64,000 bases of DNA. Origin: Alphaproteobacteria bacterium HGW-Alphaproteobacteria-7 (GTDB lineage Bacteria; Pseudomonadota; Alphaproteobacteria; Sphingomonadales; Sphingomonadaceae). Numbering within the stretch: the first letter of the stretch is position 1; each line of letters starts with the position of its first letter. The stretch spans positions 1-64,000 of the forward strand of contig PHEB01000014.1 of assembly GCA_002842735.1 (NCBI GenBank). The letters are read 5' to 3'. Shown one piece after another: positions 1 to 8,813 of the stretch. The notes below the pieces were generated by a model, which searched no databases, was not told the DNA's origin, and saw only the letters and a program-made list of their open reading frames with translations. The position numbers and the translations under genes are program-made.

Positions 1-355
1 AAGGAGAAAGTGATACCATCGCGCATCCTCCCTGAATCGCACGTCGGCAAGCCTCTGGGAATCCCTAAATGGACTCTTTCGTTCCGGTCAATCCACTAGG
101 TCTAGTTGAGTCCGGGATATAGACTGGCCGATTGCTCATAATCAGCGCCTTGGCTTAGGTGGTGGATTAGTCGGCGCAGAGTCCGTTGGCACCCGAGGCT
201 GAGTATTTGCACCATCGCTAGGGTTGCGTGCAGGCGGTGCTTTAGGTGACGTGCTCCTTTCGAGAGGTCCACGCCTTGTGTCGTCAGGCATTGCTGTCTT
301 CCTTTCAACTAAGCCAGCAACTTAGCACTGATATTTGGAACAAAGCAAGAATGAA
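1..355. other. Unassigned AT-richer leading region
   Basis: No convincing gene is visible between the window start and the pgi stop codon. Base composition is visibly less GC-rich than the rest of the window. The minus strand contains only short open frames, for example a 24-codon frame at 65-139 beginning MSNRPVYIPDSTR, followed directly by a stop. That beginning is loosely reminiscent of some NADAR/DUF-type accessory proteins, but it is too short to assign. The region could be the decayed edge of an accessory element lying to the left of the window. Confidence 0.35.
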
Positions 356-1918
356 TTACCCCAACCCCGCCGCCGCCATCAGCGCCTTCGTCGACGGATC
401 AAACTCACCCTCCCCGCTGTCGATCTGTTTGGCGATCGCCTTGCCCAATTCCACGCCGAATTGGTCGAAGGGGTTGATCCCCATCAGCACCGCGCCCGCA
501 AAGGTGCGGTGTTCGTGGAATGCGATCAGCGCGCCCAGTGCCGCCGCGTCGCAATCGTCGAGCAGGAAGGTGGTGGAGGGCCGATCCCCCGAATAGGCGC
601 GCGCCGGATCGTCTGACGGCTTGCCCGCCATCAGCGCCGCGCCTTGGGCAAGGCAGTTCATCAACAGCGTGCGATGATGCGCCGGATCCAGTTCATCCCC
701 CGGCGCGATGCTGGCTAGAAAATCGACCGGGATCAGGTGCGTGCCCTGATGCAGCAACTGGAACACGGCGTGCTGCGCGTCGGTGCCCACCCCGCCCCAT
801 GTCACCGGCGCGGTCGGCCCGTCCACGGGGGTGCCATCCACGGTCACGCTTTTGCCGTTGGATTCCATCTCCAGCTGCTGAAGATAGTCGGGCAGCAGCG
901 CGAGGCGTTCATCATAGGCGAACACCGCGCGGGTCTGGCAGCCCTTCAACCGGGTGTAGAATTGATCCGCAAACGCCGCGAGCAACGGGGCATTGGCGCG
1001 GCCTTCGGCGGTGCGGAAGTGATCGTCCACCGCCTTCGCGCCGGCCAGCATCGCGCGGAATTCCTCCATCCCCACCGCCAGCGCAATCGGAAACCCGATC
1101 GACGAAAACAGCGAATAGCGCCCGCCCACGCTTTCGGGGAACGGCAGCACGCGGGTTTCATCGACGCCCCATTCCACCGCCTTTTCGGGCGCAGCGGTCA
1201 GCGCGATCACCCGCCCGCCGGGGTCTTCCACGCCGTTATCCGCCAGCCATTTCAGCGCGCTGTTGGCATTGGTCAGCGTTTCGATGGTGGTAAAGGTTTT
1301 GGACGCGAGCGCGATCAGCGTCGTTTCGGGGTCGCAGGCAGCAAATGCCTGTTCCAGCGCAAGGCCATCAATGTTCGACACCACATGGACATCGACCAGC
1401 GCCAGATCGCGGGTCAGCGCGTCAATCGCCAATGCCGGGCCAAGCGCCGATCCGCCGATGCCAACCGCGATGCAGTGGCGCACTTCGCCCAGCGCGCCTT
1501 CATGGATCGCCTCAACCAGCATCCCCATGCGCGCGAGCAGTGCCTCGGCTTCTTCGACCTGCGCAGGCGTGCCGCTGCCGCGCAGCGCGCCGTGGGTGGC
1601 GGCGCGGCCTTCGGTGACATTGACGATCCCGCCATCGAACAATGCCTCGCGCGCAGATGCAAACCCGCGCGCCTCGGCCAACCCCTCAAACGCGGTCAGC
1701 GCGGCATCATCCAGATGCGTTTTGGAAAAATCGATCCTCATGCCCGTTTCCGCCGCGCTGCCGGGCGCGATTGGCCAGCTGATTTGCCGGGTCAAGGCTG
1801 CGGGCCGCGCAGGATCAGCGGCGAACAATTGGCCGAGCGTGTGCGGTTCCAGCGAACGCAACCGCGACCAGGCCTCAACCACTGCTGGCTTGCCTTTTGC
1901 TTCGCCCGATCCGTTCAT
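356..1918 (-). CDS. pgi: Glucose-6-phosphate isomerase
   Basis: Interconverts glucose-6-phosphate and fructose-6-phosphate in the cytoplasm (glycolysis, gluconeogenesis, Entner-Doudoroff cycling). The 520-residue product has the normal family length. It carries the two family signatures: GGRYSLFSSIGFPIAL near the middle and GINPFDQFGVELGK close to the C-terminus. I start it at the ATG ending at 1918 because an AAAGGAGA ribosome binding site lies 6-7 nt upstream. The frame stays open further upstream to 2140, but that would overlap lepB. It is divergent from lepB with only about 49 nt between starts, so the two promoters must be packed together or overlap. Confidence 0.96.
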   Translation of the reverse strand: MNGSGEAKGKPAVVEAWSRLRSLEPHTLGQLFAADPARPAALTRQISWPIAPGSAAETGMRIDFSKTHLDDAALTAFEGLAEARGFASAREALFDGGIVNVTEGRAATHGALRGSGTPAQVEEAEALLARMGMLVEAIHEGALGEVRHCIAVGIGGSALGPALAIDALTRDLALVDVHVVSNIDGLALEQAFAACDPETTLIALASKTFTTIETLTNANSALKWLADNGVEDPGGRVIALTAAPEKAVEWGVDETRVLPFPESVGGRYSLFSSIGFPIALAVGMEEFRAMLAGAKAVDDHFRTAEGRANAPLLAAFADQFYTRLKGCQTRAVFAYDERLALLPDYLQQLEMESNGKSVTVDGTPVDGPTAPVTWGGVGTDAQHAVFQLLHQGTHLIPVDFLASIAPGDELDPAHHRTLLMNCLAQGAALMAGKPSDDPARAYSGDRPSTTFLLDDCDAAALGALIAFHEHRTFAGAVLMGINPFDQFGVELGKAIAKQIDSGEGEFDPSTKALMAAAGLG

Positions 1919-1967
1919 CACTGTTCTCCTTTGCGCAGGTGTGCGGAGCCGAGTAAGGGCATGGGCG

Positions 1968-2810
1968 ATGGATGTTAAGACCCAATCTCTCGGCAATGTG
2001 TTGCCCGATGATGCCGACGCGGCGGTGCCTGCGCGCGATAGCTGGGGCAGTTTCGTCTGGTTCCTGGCCAAACTGCTGCTGGTGGTGCTGGTGTTTCGCA
2101 CCTTGGTGTTCTCGCCGTTTTCGATCCCGTCGGAAAGCATGCTGCCGCGCCTGATGAACGGCGATTACCTGCTGGCGGCCAAGTGGCCCTATGGCATTTC
2201 ACGCCATTCGCTGCCGTTTGATCTGCCGCTGCCCGATGGCCGCCTGTTCGCCAGCACGCCCAAACGCGGCGATGTGGTGATCTTCAAACACCCGGTCGAC
2301 GGGCGCGATTATATCAAGCGGGTGATCGGCCTGCCGGGTGATGCAATCAGCATGGCCGGCGGGCAGGTGGTGCTTAACGGCACACCGATACCGCGCGAAC
2401 CTATGGCCGATGCGCTGATTGCCGAATCGCCCAATACCGGGTGCTCATGGGGCGGCGCGCCGGTGCAGTTGGATGATGGCAGGGCGGCCTGCCGCTATGC
2501 CCGTTTTCGTGAGACTTTGCCGGGCGGCAAAAGCTACGAAGTGCTCGATTTCGGGATGACCCCGGCTGATGCGCTTGCCCCCGTCACAGTCCCGGCAGAC
2601 GCGCTGTTCGTGATGGGCGACAATCGTGACAATTCGCGCGACAGCCGCTTTCCGGCCGCCGCAGGCGATGCGGTCGGATTTGTCCCGCAAGACCTGCTGG
2701 TGGGCCGCGCCATCATCATCGTGTGGTCAACCGATGGCAGCGCCGATTGGGCAAAGCCGTGGACATGGTTCACCGCCGCACGCTGGCACCGGATCGGAGA
2801 CGCATTGTGA
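1968..2810 (+). CDS. lepB: Signal peptidase I
   Basis: Cleaves secretory signal peptides at the periplasmic face of the inner membrane. The 280-residue product has an N-terminal membrane anchor (about residues 28-50). The catalytic serine lies in PSESMLP (Ser57) and the general-base lysine in YIKRVIGLPGD (Lys117), followed by the MGDNRDNSRDSR box. A fairly long insertion between the lysine box and the final box contains two cysteines. The start at 1968 follows a weak GTAAGGG site. An open frame runs further upstream, but the homologous region begins here. Its stop overlaps rnc by four bases (GTGA), so lepB-rnc-era is a likely operon, as in many Proteobacteria. Confidence 0.95.
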   Translation: MDVKTQSLGNVLPDDADAAVPARDSWGSFVWFLAKLLLVVLVFRTLVFSPFSIPSESMLPRLMNGDYLLAAKWPYGISRHSLPFDLPLPDGRLFASTPKRGDVVIFKHPVDGRDYIKRVIGLPGDAISMAGGQVVLNGTPIPREPMADALIAESPNTGCSWGGAPVQLDDGRAACRYARFRETLPGGKSYEVLDFGMTPADALAPVTVPADALFVMGDNRDNSRDSRFPAAAGDAVGFVPQDLLVGRAIIIVWSTDGSADWAKPWTWFTAARWHRIGDAL

Positions 2811-3502
2811 GCGCGCTTGACCCGGCGACGCACGAATGGCTCGAAGCACAAGGCTTTGCCGTGACGGATGAGGCCCCGTGGATCGAGGCGCTGACCCACG
2901 GCAGCTTCAACGGATCGGGCGGCGCGGCGGCGGTAACTTCCAAAGATTACCAGCGGCTTGAATTTCTGGGCGACCGGGTGCTCGGCCTGTCGGTGGCAAG
3001 CTGGCTGTTCCGCGCGGGCGACGCGCCCGAAGGCAAGCTGTCACAGCGTTTGAACGCGCTGGTCAGCGGCGCCACCTGCGCGCGGATTGCCCGCAGCATT
3101 GGCCTGCCCGCGCATATCCGGCTGGGCAAGCAGGCGCGCGATGATGGCGGGGCGGATAGCGACAAGATCCTTGGCGATGTGATGGAGGCGCTGATCGGCG
3201 CGTGCTTTGTCCAGCACGGGTTCGATACCGCGCAAGGCACCATCTACCGCCTGTGGGCGAGCGAGCTGGAAGGCGACTTGGGCAGGTCAAAACACCCCAA
3301 AAGCGCGCTGCAGGAATGGGCCGCAGGCAACCGCCGCGCCACCCCCGTTTACGAAGTGGTGGGGCGCAGCGGGCCCGACCACGCGGCGCGCTTCACCGTG
3401 CGGGTCAGCGTCCGCAATGTCGGCGAGGCCGAGGCCACCGCCACCAACAAGGGCGAGGCTGAACGGTTGGCGGCGAAGGCTTTTCTGGAACAATTCGGGT
3501 GA
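2807..3502 (+). CDS. rnc: Ribonuclease III
   Basis: Double-stranded RNA endonuclease for rRNA precursor processing and mRNA/antisense decay. The 231-residue product has the catalytic domain with RLEFLGDRVLG and DVMEALIGA, which supply the acidic metal ligands. A C-terminal dsRNA-binding domain begins around HPKSALQEWA and ends in the typical Ala-rich helix ERLAAKAFLEQ. I choose the GTG at 2807 because it overlaps the lepB stop as GTGA, suggesting translational coupling. An upstream in-frame ATG at 2723 would encode an N-terminus read from inside lepB. The next gene, era, follows after 109 nt, the classic rnc-era pairing. Confidence 0.95.
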   Translation: MSALDPATHEWLEAQGFAVTDEAPWIEALTHGSFNGSGGAAAVTSKDYQRLEFLGDRVLGLSVASWLFRAGDAPEGKLSQRLNALVSGATCARIARSIGLPAHIRLGKQARDDGGADSDKILGDVMEALIGACFVQHGFDTAQGTIYRLWASELEGDLGRSKHPKSALQEWAAGNRRATPVYEVVGRSGPDHAARFTVRVSVRNVGEAEATATNKGEAERLAAKAFLEQFG

Positions 3503-3611
3503 ATGATTTAGTGAATTTGCCACATCGAAACCGACAGGTTTCGCAAGGCCAAGCGGCCGCCCGCAGCCGCTTTGGAGCGAAGCGGAAAATCAGCGGCGAG
3601 GAAGTCATGAA

Positions 3612-4520
3612 ATGACCAAACAAAAATGCGGCATGATCGCCGTGATTGGCGCGCCCAATGCGGGCAAATCGACTTTGGTGAACCAGCTGGTCGGCCAGAA
3701 GGTCGCGATCACCAGTGCCAAGGCCCAGACCACCCGCGCGCGGATGCTGGGCATTGCGCTGCACGAACTGGCAGGCACGCGGGTGCAGATGATTCTGGTC
3801 GACACCCCCGGCATCTTTGCCCCGCGCCGCCGGTTAGACCGCGCGATGGTAAGCGCCGCGTGGGAAGGCGCGGAGGCGGCGGACGCGGTGCTGCTGCTGG
3901 TCGATCCGATCAAGCAACGCCGCCACGAATTGGAGCCGCTGCTGGAGGCGCTGGCGAACCGCCCGGAACGCAAGATTCTGGTGCTCAACAAGGTCGACCG
4001 CGCCAAGAAAGAACCCCTGCTGGCGCTGGCGCAGGAATTGGCGGGCAAGGTCGATTTTGCCGAAATCTATTTCGTTTCCGCGCTGAATGGGGACGGCGTG
4101 CCAGAGCTGAAAGACGCGCTGGCAGGCATGATGCCCGAGGCTGAATGGATGTATCCCGAAGATCAGGTGTCAGACGCGTCAGAACGCCTGCTCGCCGCCG
4201 AAATCACCCGCGAACAGCTCTATCAGCAGCTCCACGAAGAACTGCCCTATGACAGCGCAGTGCGGCCTGAAAGTTACACCGTGCGCAAAGACGGCAGCAT
4301 CGAAATCCACCAGCAGATCGTGGTCGCCCGCGAAACCCAGCGCGCCATCGTGCTCGGCAAAGGCGGCGCGCGGATCAAGGCCATCGGCGAAGCGGCGCGC
4401 AAGGAATTGTGCGAGGTGCTGGGCGTAAAAGTGCACCTGTTCCTCCACGTCAAACAGTCGGAAAACTGGGCCGAGGACAAGGAGATTTTCGAGGAAATGG
4501 GGCTGGATTGGGTGCGGTGA
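3612..4520 (+). CDS. era: GTPase Era
   Basis: Ras-like GTPase needed for 30S subunit assembly; it binds the 3' end of 16S rRNA. The 302-residue product has the P-loop GAPNAGKST, the DTPGIF and NKVD nucleotide motifs, and a C-terminal KH RNA-binding domain with VLGKGGARIKAIGEAARKEL. Length and domain order are those of the family. A GAGGAAG ribosome binding site precedes the ATG. It lies downstream of lepB-rnc with a gap of about 110 nt and no clear terminator, so it is probably co-transcribed with them. Confidence 0.96.
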   Translation: MTKQKCGMIAVIGAPNAGKSTLVNQLVGQKVAITSAKAQTTRARMLGIALHELAGTRVQMILVDTPGIFAPRRRLDRAMVSAAWEGAEAADAVLLLVDPIKQRRHELEPLLEALANRPERKILVLNKVDRAKKEPLLALAQELAGKVDFAEIYFVSALNGDGVPELKDALAGMMPEAEWMYPEDQVSDASERLLAAEITREQLYQQLHEELPYDSAVRPESYTVRKDGSIEIHQQIVVARETQRAIVLGKGGARIKAIGEAARKELCEVLGVKVHLFLHVKQSENWAEDKEIFEEMGLDWVR

Positions 4521-4590
4521 TGGGGCTGCCAAGCGTAAATCTGCCCCGAAATCGGCCGTTGGAGTTGCGACGCCGAAGCTGACCTCCCCG

Positions 4591-4632
4591 CGTCATCGCG
4601 AGGCAGGCAAGTCTGGGGTTCTCGCAATGACG
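4591..4632. repeat. Dispersed palindrome, family A (short copy)
   Basis: Ends CGTCATCGCGAG and CTCGCAATGACG are nearly inverted copies of each other, with about 18 nt between. The same ends, with CGTCATTGCGAG, bound longer elements at 28363-28454 and 52546-52629, and a half copy lies near 39609. All are intergenic. This copy follows era and precedes the dnaN 3' end. Confidence 0.8.
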
Positions 4633-4639
4633 AAAGTTT

Positions 4640-4735
4640 GTCATCCCGGCGCAGGCCGGGACCCACCGCCGTTGGGCACGACGTCAACCACCCCGGCACC
4701 ATTCCGCCCTAGGTCCCAGCTTTCGCTGGGATGAC
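4640..4735. repeat. Dispersed palindrome, family C (paired hairpins)
   Basis: GTCATCCCGGCGCAGGCCGGGA at the left and TCCCAGCTTTCGCTGGGATGAC at the right are each self-complementary, and their outer ends are inverted copies of each other. The middle holds about 50 nt. This is a REP/BIME-like intergenic unit in the 341-nt gap between the convergent era and dnaN 3' ends. Apart from this and the family A copy, I see nothing else in that gap. Confidence 0.75.
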
Positions 4736-4861
4736 GTTGGCGTGCATTCGGTGGCCAAGTTGCCACGGATCGCCGCATCCCCCCGGCCCAAGTCCGCCGA
4801 CCGCGTCTGCAGCGTAAAGCCTGTCCGCAAAGCCAGCCGCTATCGCGGGGCCTTCAAACGG

Positions 4862-5989
4862 TCACACCCGCATCGGCATCAGCACATAGAGCGCCGGGCT
4901 TGCCTCGTTTTCGCGGATCAGCGTCGGCGCGCCTGCGTCGGCCAGATGCAGTTCAACCATGTCGGCATCGATCTGGCCAAGGATGTCCTTGAGGTAATTG
5001 GCGTTAAAGCCGATCTCCAGCGCTTCGGCGCGGTATTCTGCTGCCAGTTCCTCGGCCGCGGTGCCGTTATCGGGCGATGTCACCGACAGCGTGACGCGGT
5101 CCTGATCCAGCCCGATTTTGACCGCACGGGTTTTCTCCGTCGCGATGGTCGCCACCCGGTCAACGCCGGAAAACAGCAGTTTCGGATCGACCTTGAGCAG
5201 CTTGTCATTGCCGGTCGGGATCACGCGGCTGTAATCGGGGAAGGTGCCATCGATCAGCTTGCTGGTCAGCACCACCCCGCCTTCACCGCCCATGGTGAAG
5301 CGGATCTTGCTCGCCGACAGGTCGATCAACACGTTACCATCGAGCGCTTCTTCAAGCAGTTTGCGCAGTTCGCCCACGGCTTTGCGCGGCACGATCACAT
5401 CGGGCATCCCGGCGGCGCCTTCGGGCCGCGCCAAGGTGAAGCGCGCAAGCCGGTGGCCATCGGTGGCGGCGGCTTTCAGCAGCGGTTCGTTTTCATCGGT
5501 CACGTGCAGGAAAATGCCGTTGAGGTAATAGCGCGTTTCCTCGGTCGAAATCGCGAAGCGGGTGCGGTCGATCAATTCAGCCAACACGCGCGCGGGCAGT
5601 TCAAAACTGGTCGGCAGGTCGCCTTCGACGATCACCGGGAAATCATCACGCGGCAGGGTCGGCAGCTTGAAGTTCGAACGGCCCGCCTTGACCTCAAGCC
5701 GGTTTTCGTTGGTGGTCAGGCTGACCTGACTGCCTTCGGGCAGCTTGCGCGCAATATCGAACAGCAGATGCGCCGACACGGTGATCGCGCCTGCCTGTTC
5801 GACCGACGAAGCCGACATTGATTCGACCACCTGCAGATCAAGATCGGTCGCCATCACGCGGACATTGCCGCCATCGCTGGCGTCGATCAGCACGTTTGAC
5901 AGGATCGGAATGGTGTTGCGCCGTTCAACCACCGACTGCACGTGGGAGAGGCACCGCAGCAGGGTCGCGCGTTCAATCGTGGCCTTCAT
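4862..5989 (-). CDS. dnaN: DNA polymerase III beta subunit (sliding clamp)
   Basis: Ring-shaped processivity clamp that tethers DNA polymerase III to DNA. The 375-residue length and three-fold repeated clamp architecture fit. The start MKATIERATLLRCLSHVQ is the conserved N-terminus, and the product ends in the usual short hydrophobic tail (ALYVLMPMRV), which forms part of the partner-binding pocket. It is not next to dnaA here, unlike in many bacteria; separated dnaA and dnaN loci are common in alphaproteobacteria. The 162 nt upstream, before fabG, should hold its promoter, but I cannot assign one firmly. Confidence 0.95.
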   Translation of the reverse strand: MKATIERATLLRCLSHVQSVVERRNTIPILSNVLIDASDGGNVRVMATDLDLQVVESMSASSVEQAGAITVSAHLLFDIARKLPEGSQVSLTTNENRLEVKAGRSNFKLPTLPRDDFPVIVEGDLPTSFELPARVLAELIDRTRFAISTEETRYYLNGIFLHVTDENEPLLKAAATDGHRLARFTLARPEGAAGMPDVIVPRKAVGELRKLLEEALDGNVLIDLSASKIRFTMGGEGGVVLTSKLIDGTFPDYSRVIPTGNDKLLKVDPKLLFSGVDRVATIATEKTRAVKIGLDQDRVTLSVTSPDNGTAAEELAAEYRAEALEIGFNANYLKDILGQIDADMVELHLADAGAPTLIRENEASPALYVLMPMRV

Positions 5990-6151
5990 CGCTTGTCCCT
6001 ATCGTTCCCTTGTGTGGCAGAAGGACGAAGGAATCGCCCTCAAGCGCCAGAAAGTGCTTAAAACCTTAGCGCCGCTGACAATACGGGCAAGTTGGCGGCT
6101 TTGCGAGGGGCGTTTCCGCTGGGGATAAGGGGCGAAAACACCGCCCGCTGA

Positions 6152-6916
6152 TCAGCCCAGCATCGCCATCCCGCCGTTTACGTGCAGCGTTTCACCCGTG
6201 ACATAGGCGGATTCGCGGCTGGCAAGAAACGCAACCGCAGCGCCAATCTCGCTGCCTTCACCCATGCGGCCCATCGGAATCCGGCCATTGATCGCGGCCT
6301 GTTGTTTTTCATCGAGCGCTGAGGTCATAGCGGTGCGGATGAAGCCGGGGGCGACGCAGTTGGCGGTGATCCCGCGGCTGGCGACTTCCTGCGCAAACGC
6401 CTTGGTCATGCCGGTCAGGCCCGCCTTGGCCGCGCAATAATTCATCTGCCCCGGATTGCCGGTCGCGCCGACCACGCTGGTGATGTTGATAATCCGCCCG
6501 AACCGCGCCTTCATCATCGGCTTGGCTGCGGCGCGCATCAGGCGGAACGCGGCTTCGAGGTTGATGCGGATCACCTGATCCCATTCATCATCCTTCATCC
6601 GCATCCCCAGATTATCGCGCGTGATCCCGGCGTTGTTGACGAGGATGTCCATGCTGCCGAGCGTGTTGAGCATCGCCGGGATCAGTTCTTCGACCTGCGT
6701 AGCGTTGCCCAGATCGCAGGTAATCTCGACATGGCCATCATGATCGTGATGGGTGTAGGTTTCGTTGAGTTCATCGCGAAACGCCCGCAGCTTGGCCGCG
6801 TTCGACCCCGACAGCGCGAGCCGCGCGCCCTGACTGGCGAGCGCGTGGGCGATCGACGATCCGATCCCCCCGCTTGCACCAGTGACCAGCGCATTCATGC
6901 CCTTGAGTGAAAACAT
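6152..6916 (-). CDS. fabG: 3-oxoacyl-ACP reductase
   Basis: NADPH-dependent reduction of 3-ketoacyl-ACP in type II fatty acid synthesis. Short-chain dehydrogenase fold: cofactor motif GASGGIG (13-19), NNAG, catalytic Ser147 in NITSVVG, and Tyr160/Lys164 in NYCAAKAG. The length (254) is normal. The ATG at 6916 shares its A with the fabD stop (TGATG), and an in-frame GTG one codon earlier is also possible. fabD-fabG is therefore a translationally coupled pair, consistent with a shared role in fatty acid synthesis. An extra His/Asp-rich stretch THHDHDGH lies before the CDL motif. Confidence 0.95.
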   Translation of the reverse strand: MFSLKGMNALVTGASGGIGSSIAHALASQGARLALSGSNAAKLRAFRDELNETYTHHDHDGHVEITCDLGNATQVEELIPAMLNTLGSMDILVNNAGITRDNLGMRMKDDEWDQVIRINLEAAFRLMRAAAKPMMKARFGRIINITSVVGATGNPGQMNYCAAKAGLTGMTKAFAQEVASRGITANCVAPGFIRTAMTSALDEKQQAAINGRIPMGRMGEGSEIGAAVAFLASRESAYVTGETLHVNGGMAMLG

Positions 6917-7878
6917 CACACCAATTCCTTCGCAAACGCTTCAATATCCTGCATCGTCACAAGGCTTGCAACCTGCGCTTCGCGGTCGATCCGGCCAACC
7001 ATCGGGCCGAGCACCTTCCCGCCCAGTTCGACGAAGCTTTCCACCCCATCGGCACGCATGGCAAGCACGCTTTCGCGCCAGCGCACCCGGCCCGTGACCT
7101 GTTCGATCAGCAATCCGCGTTCTACTTCGGGATCGGTGACGCGCGCGGCGGTGACGTTGGCATAGAGCGGCAGGGTGAAGGCGGCGGGCGGGGTTTGGGC
7201 CAAGGCCTCAGCCATGCGTTCGGCGGCGGGTTGCATCAGCGCGCAGTGGAACGGCGCGGACACCGGCAGCAGGATGCCGCGCTTGATCCCGAACTCCTTG
7301 ACCAGCGCGACGGCGCGCTCAATCGCCGCGGTGTGACCGGAAATCACCACCTGTGACGGATCATTGTCGTTCGCAACTTCACAAATGCTGACTGCGCCTC
7401 CCGCGTTGGGCCCCTGCGCCGCAGCCTCAGCCAGCGCCTTGGCCTGATCAATATCCGCCCCCAGCAGCGCCGCCATTGTCCCTTCGCCCACCGGCACGGC
7501 GGATTGCATCGCCAGCCCGCGCAATTTGAGCAGCCGTGCGGTGTCGGAGAGGCTGAACGCGCCGACCGCACACAGGGCGGTGTATTCGCCCAGCGAATGG
7601 CCCGCGACGCAGGCACCGTGTTCGGTCAGTTGCACACCGAAATCACGCTCCAGCACCCGCAATGTCGCCATCGCGTTGGCCATGATCGCAGGCTGCGCAT
7701 TTTCGGTGAGGGTCAGGTCGGCTTCCGGCCCTTCGCGCATCAGCGCTGAAAGCTTTTGCGACAGCGCCTCGTCCACCTCGCCAAACACCTCGCGCGCGGC
7801 CGCGCTTGCGCTGGCGAGATCTGCCCCCATGCCGATTTTCTGGCTGCCTTGACCCGGAAAAATAAACGCGCGCATCAT
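6916..7878 (-). CDS. fabD: Malonyl-CoA:ACP transacylase
   Basis: Transfers malonyl from CoA to acyl carrier protein, loading the extender unit for fatty acid synthesis. The product is 320 residues. The N-terminal FPGQGSQKIGMG motif and the nucleophile elbow GHSLGEY (Ser95) are clear, and the partner histidine lies in SAPFHCALM. It starts at tandem ATGs at 7878/7875. It is directly upstream of fabG with a one-base overlap, forming a two-gene operon on the minus strand. Confidence 0.95.
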   Translation of the reverse strand: MMRAFIFPGQGSQKIGMGADLASASAAAREVFGEVDEALSQKLSALMREGPEADLTLTENAQPAIMANAMATLRVLERDFGVQLTEHGACVAGHSLGEYTALCAVGAFSLSDTARLLKLRGLAMQSAVPVGEGTMAALLGADIDQAKALAEAAAQGPNAGGAVSICEVANDNDPSQVVISGHTAAIERAVALVKEFGIKRGILLPVSAPFHCALMQPAAERMAEALAQTPPAAFTLPLYANVTAARVTDPEVERGLLIEQVTGRVRWRESVLAMRADGVESFVELGGKVLGPMVGRIDREAQVASLVTMQDIEAFAKELV

Positions 7879-7926
7879 GTGATCCTGTGCTGGTTTTTGG
7901 CCCCATTCTTGGTTTGGGGCGCGCGG

Positions 7927-8757
7927 TTACGTCCGCGCGGGCGGGCTGGCAAGTCCGAAGGGCACAACCCTGTTGGCAGAATTGTGCCCGATCAACGCGC
8001 GCCCCAGATAGGGAATGCCCGCGCGCGAACACCAGAAACGGGCGATATCTTCTTCGTTCTGGCCGAATTCGACATAATTTTCCGGCACGTCGGTGATCGC
8101 GCCCAACCGCAGCCCGGCAAGCCGGGGAAGCGTTCCGGCGAGATGAAAAAACATCCGGTCGATCGCGTAAAGGTGTTCGGATACCTCCTCCACCATCACC
8201 ACATGGCCGGTCAGGTCAGGCATCAACGGCGTGCCCGCCAGCATCGCCAGCGTGATGAGGTTGAACGCGGCGGCAGGCGTGGTGCCATCCAGGCTTGGCT
8301 CGATCCCGCTGGTATCCCCGCCAAGCCAGTTGAGCACCCGCCGGATCGCAGCGCGCCCACCTTCCGAACGCGCGCTGACCGGCATCGAACCATGGACGCT
8401 CTGCCCGATCCCGGCGCGGTAAAGCGCGGCCAGCAGGTATCCGCAATCGGAAAAGCCGACATAGGTCTTGGCCCGCGCCGATGCGTTCATCTGCGCCACC
8501 GCAGCTTCGGCAATGCGGTTTGAACCGTAACCGCCCTTGGCAAACCATACGACATCGAACGCCGGATCATTCGCGCATTCGAGCAGTGCGGTCAGCCGCC
8601 GCAGATCATCCCCGGCAAAATGCCCGGCCCGTTCAAAAGACTGATCGTGGAACGTCACGCGGTGCGAGGGATATTCCGCCGCCACCAGCGCCAAGAGCGC
8701 ATCGCGGTGCTCATGGGTGATCGGGGTCGCAGGCGCACAGATCGCGATATTCGTCAT
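7927..8757 (-). CDS. LD-carboxypeptidase family (S66) protein
   Basis: Predicted cytoplasmic serine peptidase that trims the terminal D-Ala from murein tetrapeptides during cell-wall recycling. MccF-like immunity proteins share the fold. The 276-residue product shows the S66 nucleophile in VGFSDCGYL (Ser103), the substrate loop WFAKGGYGSNR, a catalytic glutamate in VEEVSEHLYAIDRM and a late histidine in LIGHNSANRVVPFG, so the Ser-Glu-His set looks complete. I start at MTNIAIC (8757); an upstream in-frame start at 8799 is less likely. Divergent from the Mur ligase homologue with about 56 nt between starts, which supports a recycling role. Confidence 0.82.
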   Translation of the reverse strand: MTNIAICAPATPITHEHRDALLALVAAEYPSHRVTFHDQSFERAGHFAGDDLRRLTALLECANDPAFDVVWFAKGGYGSNRIAEAAVAQMNASARAKTYVGFSDCGYLLAALYRAGIGQSVHGSMPVSARSEGGRAAIRRVLNWLGGDTSGIEPSLDGTTPAAAFNLITLAMLAGTPLMPDLTGHVVMVEEVSEHLYAIDRMFFHLAGTLPRLAGLRLGAITDVPENYVEFGQNEEDIARFWCSRAGIPYLGRALIGHNSANRVVPFGLASPPART

Positions 8758-8813
8758 GCGCGGCAACCTATGGCGCTTGTCAGTGATGGCGCAAGTCAAT
8801 AACCACGCCTGCT

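Noticed and set aside
65..139. 24-codon minus-strand ORF resembling the start of an accessory protein
   Set aside because: Too short, followed by stops in frame, and no ribosome binding site; recorded only in the region note.
4742..5821. Open frame opposite dnaN
   Set aside because: Arg/His-rich shadow with no start signal or motif; dnaN is unambiguous.
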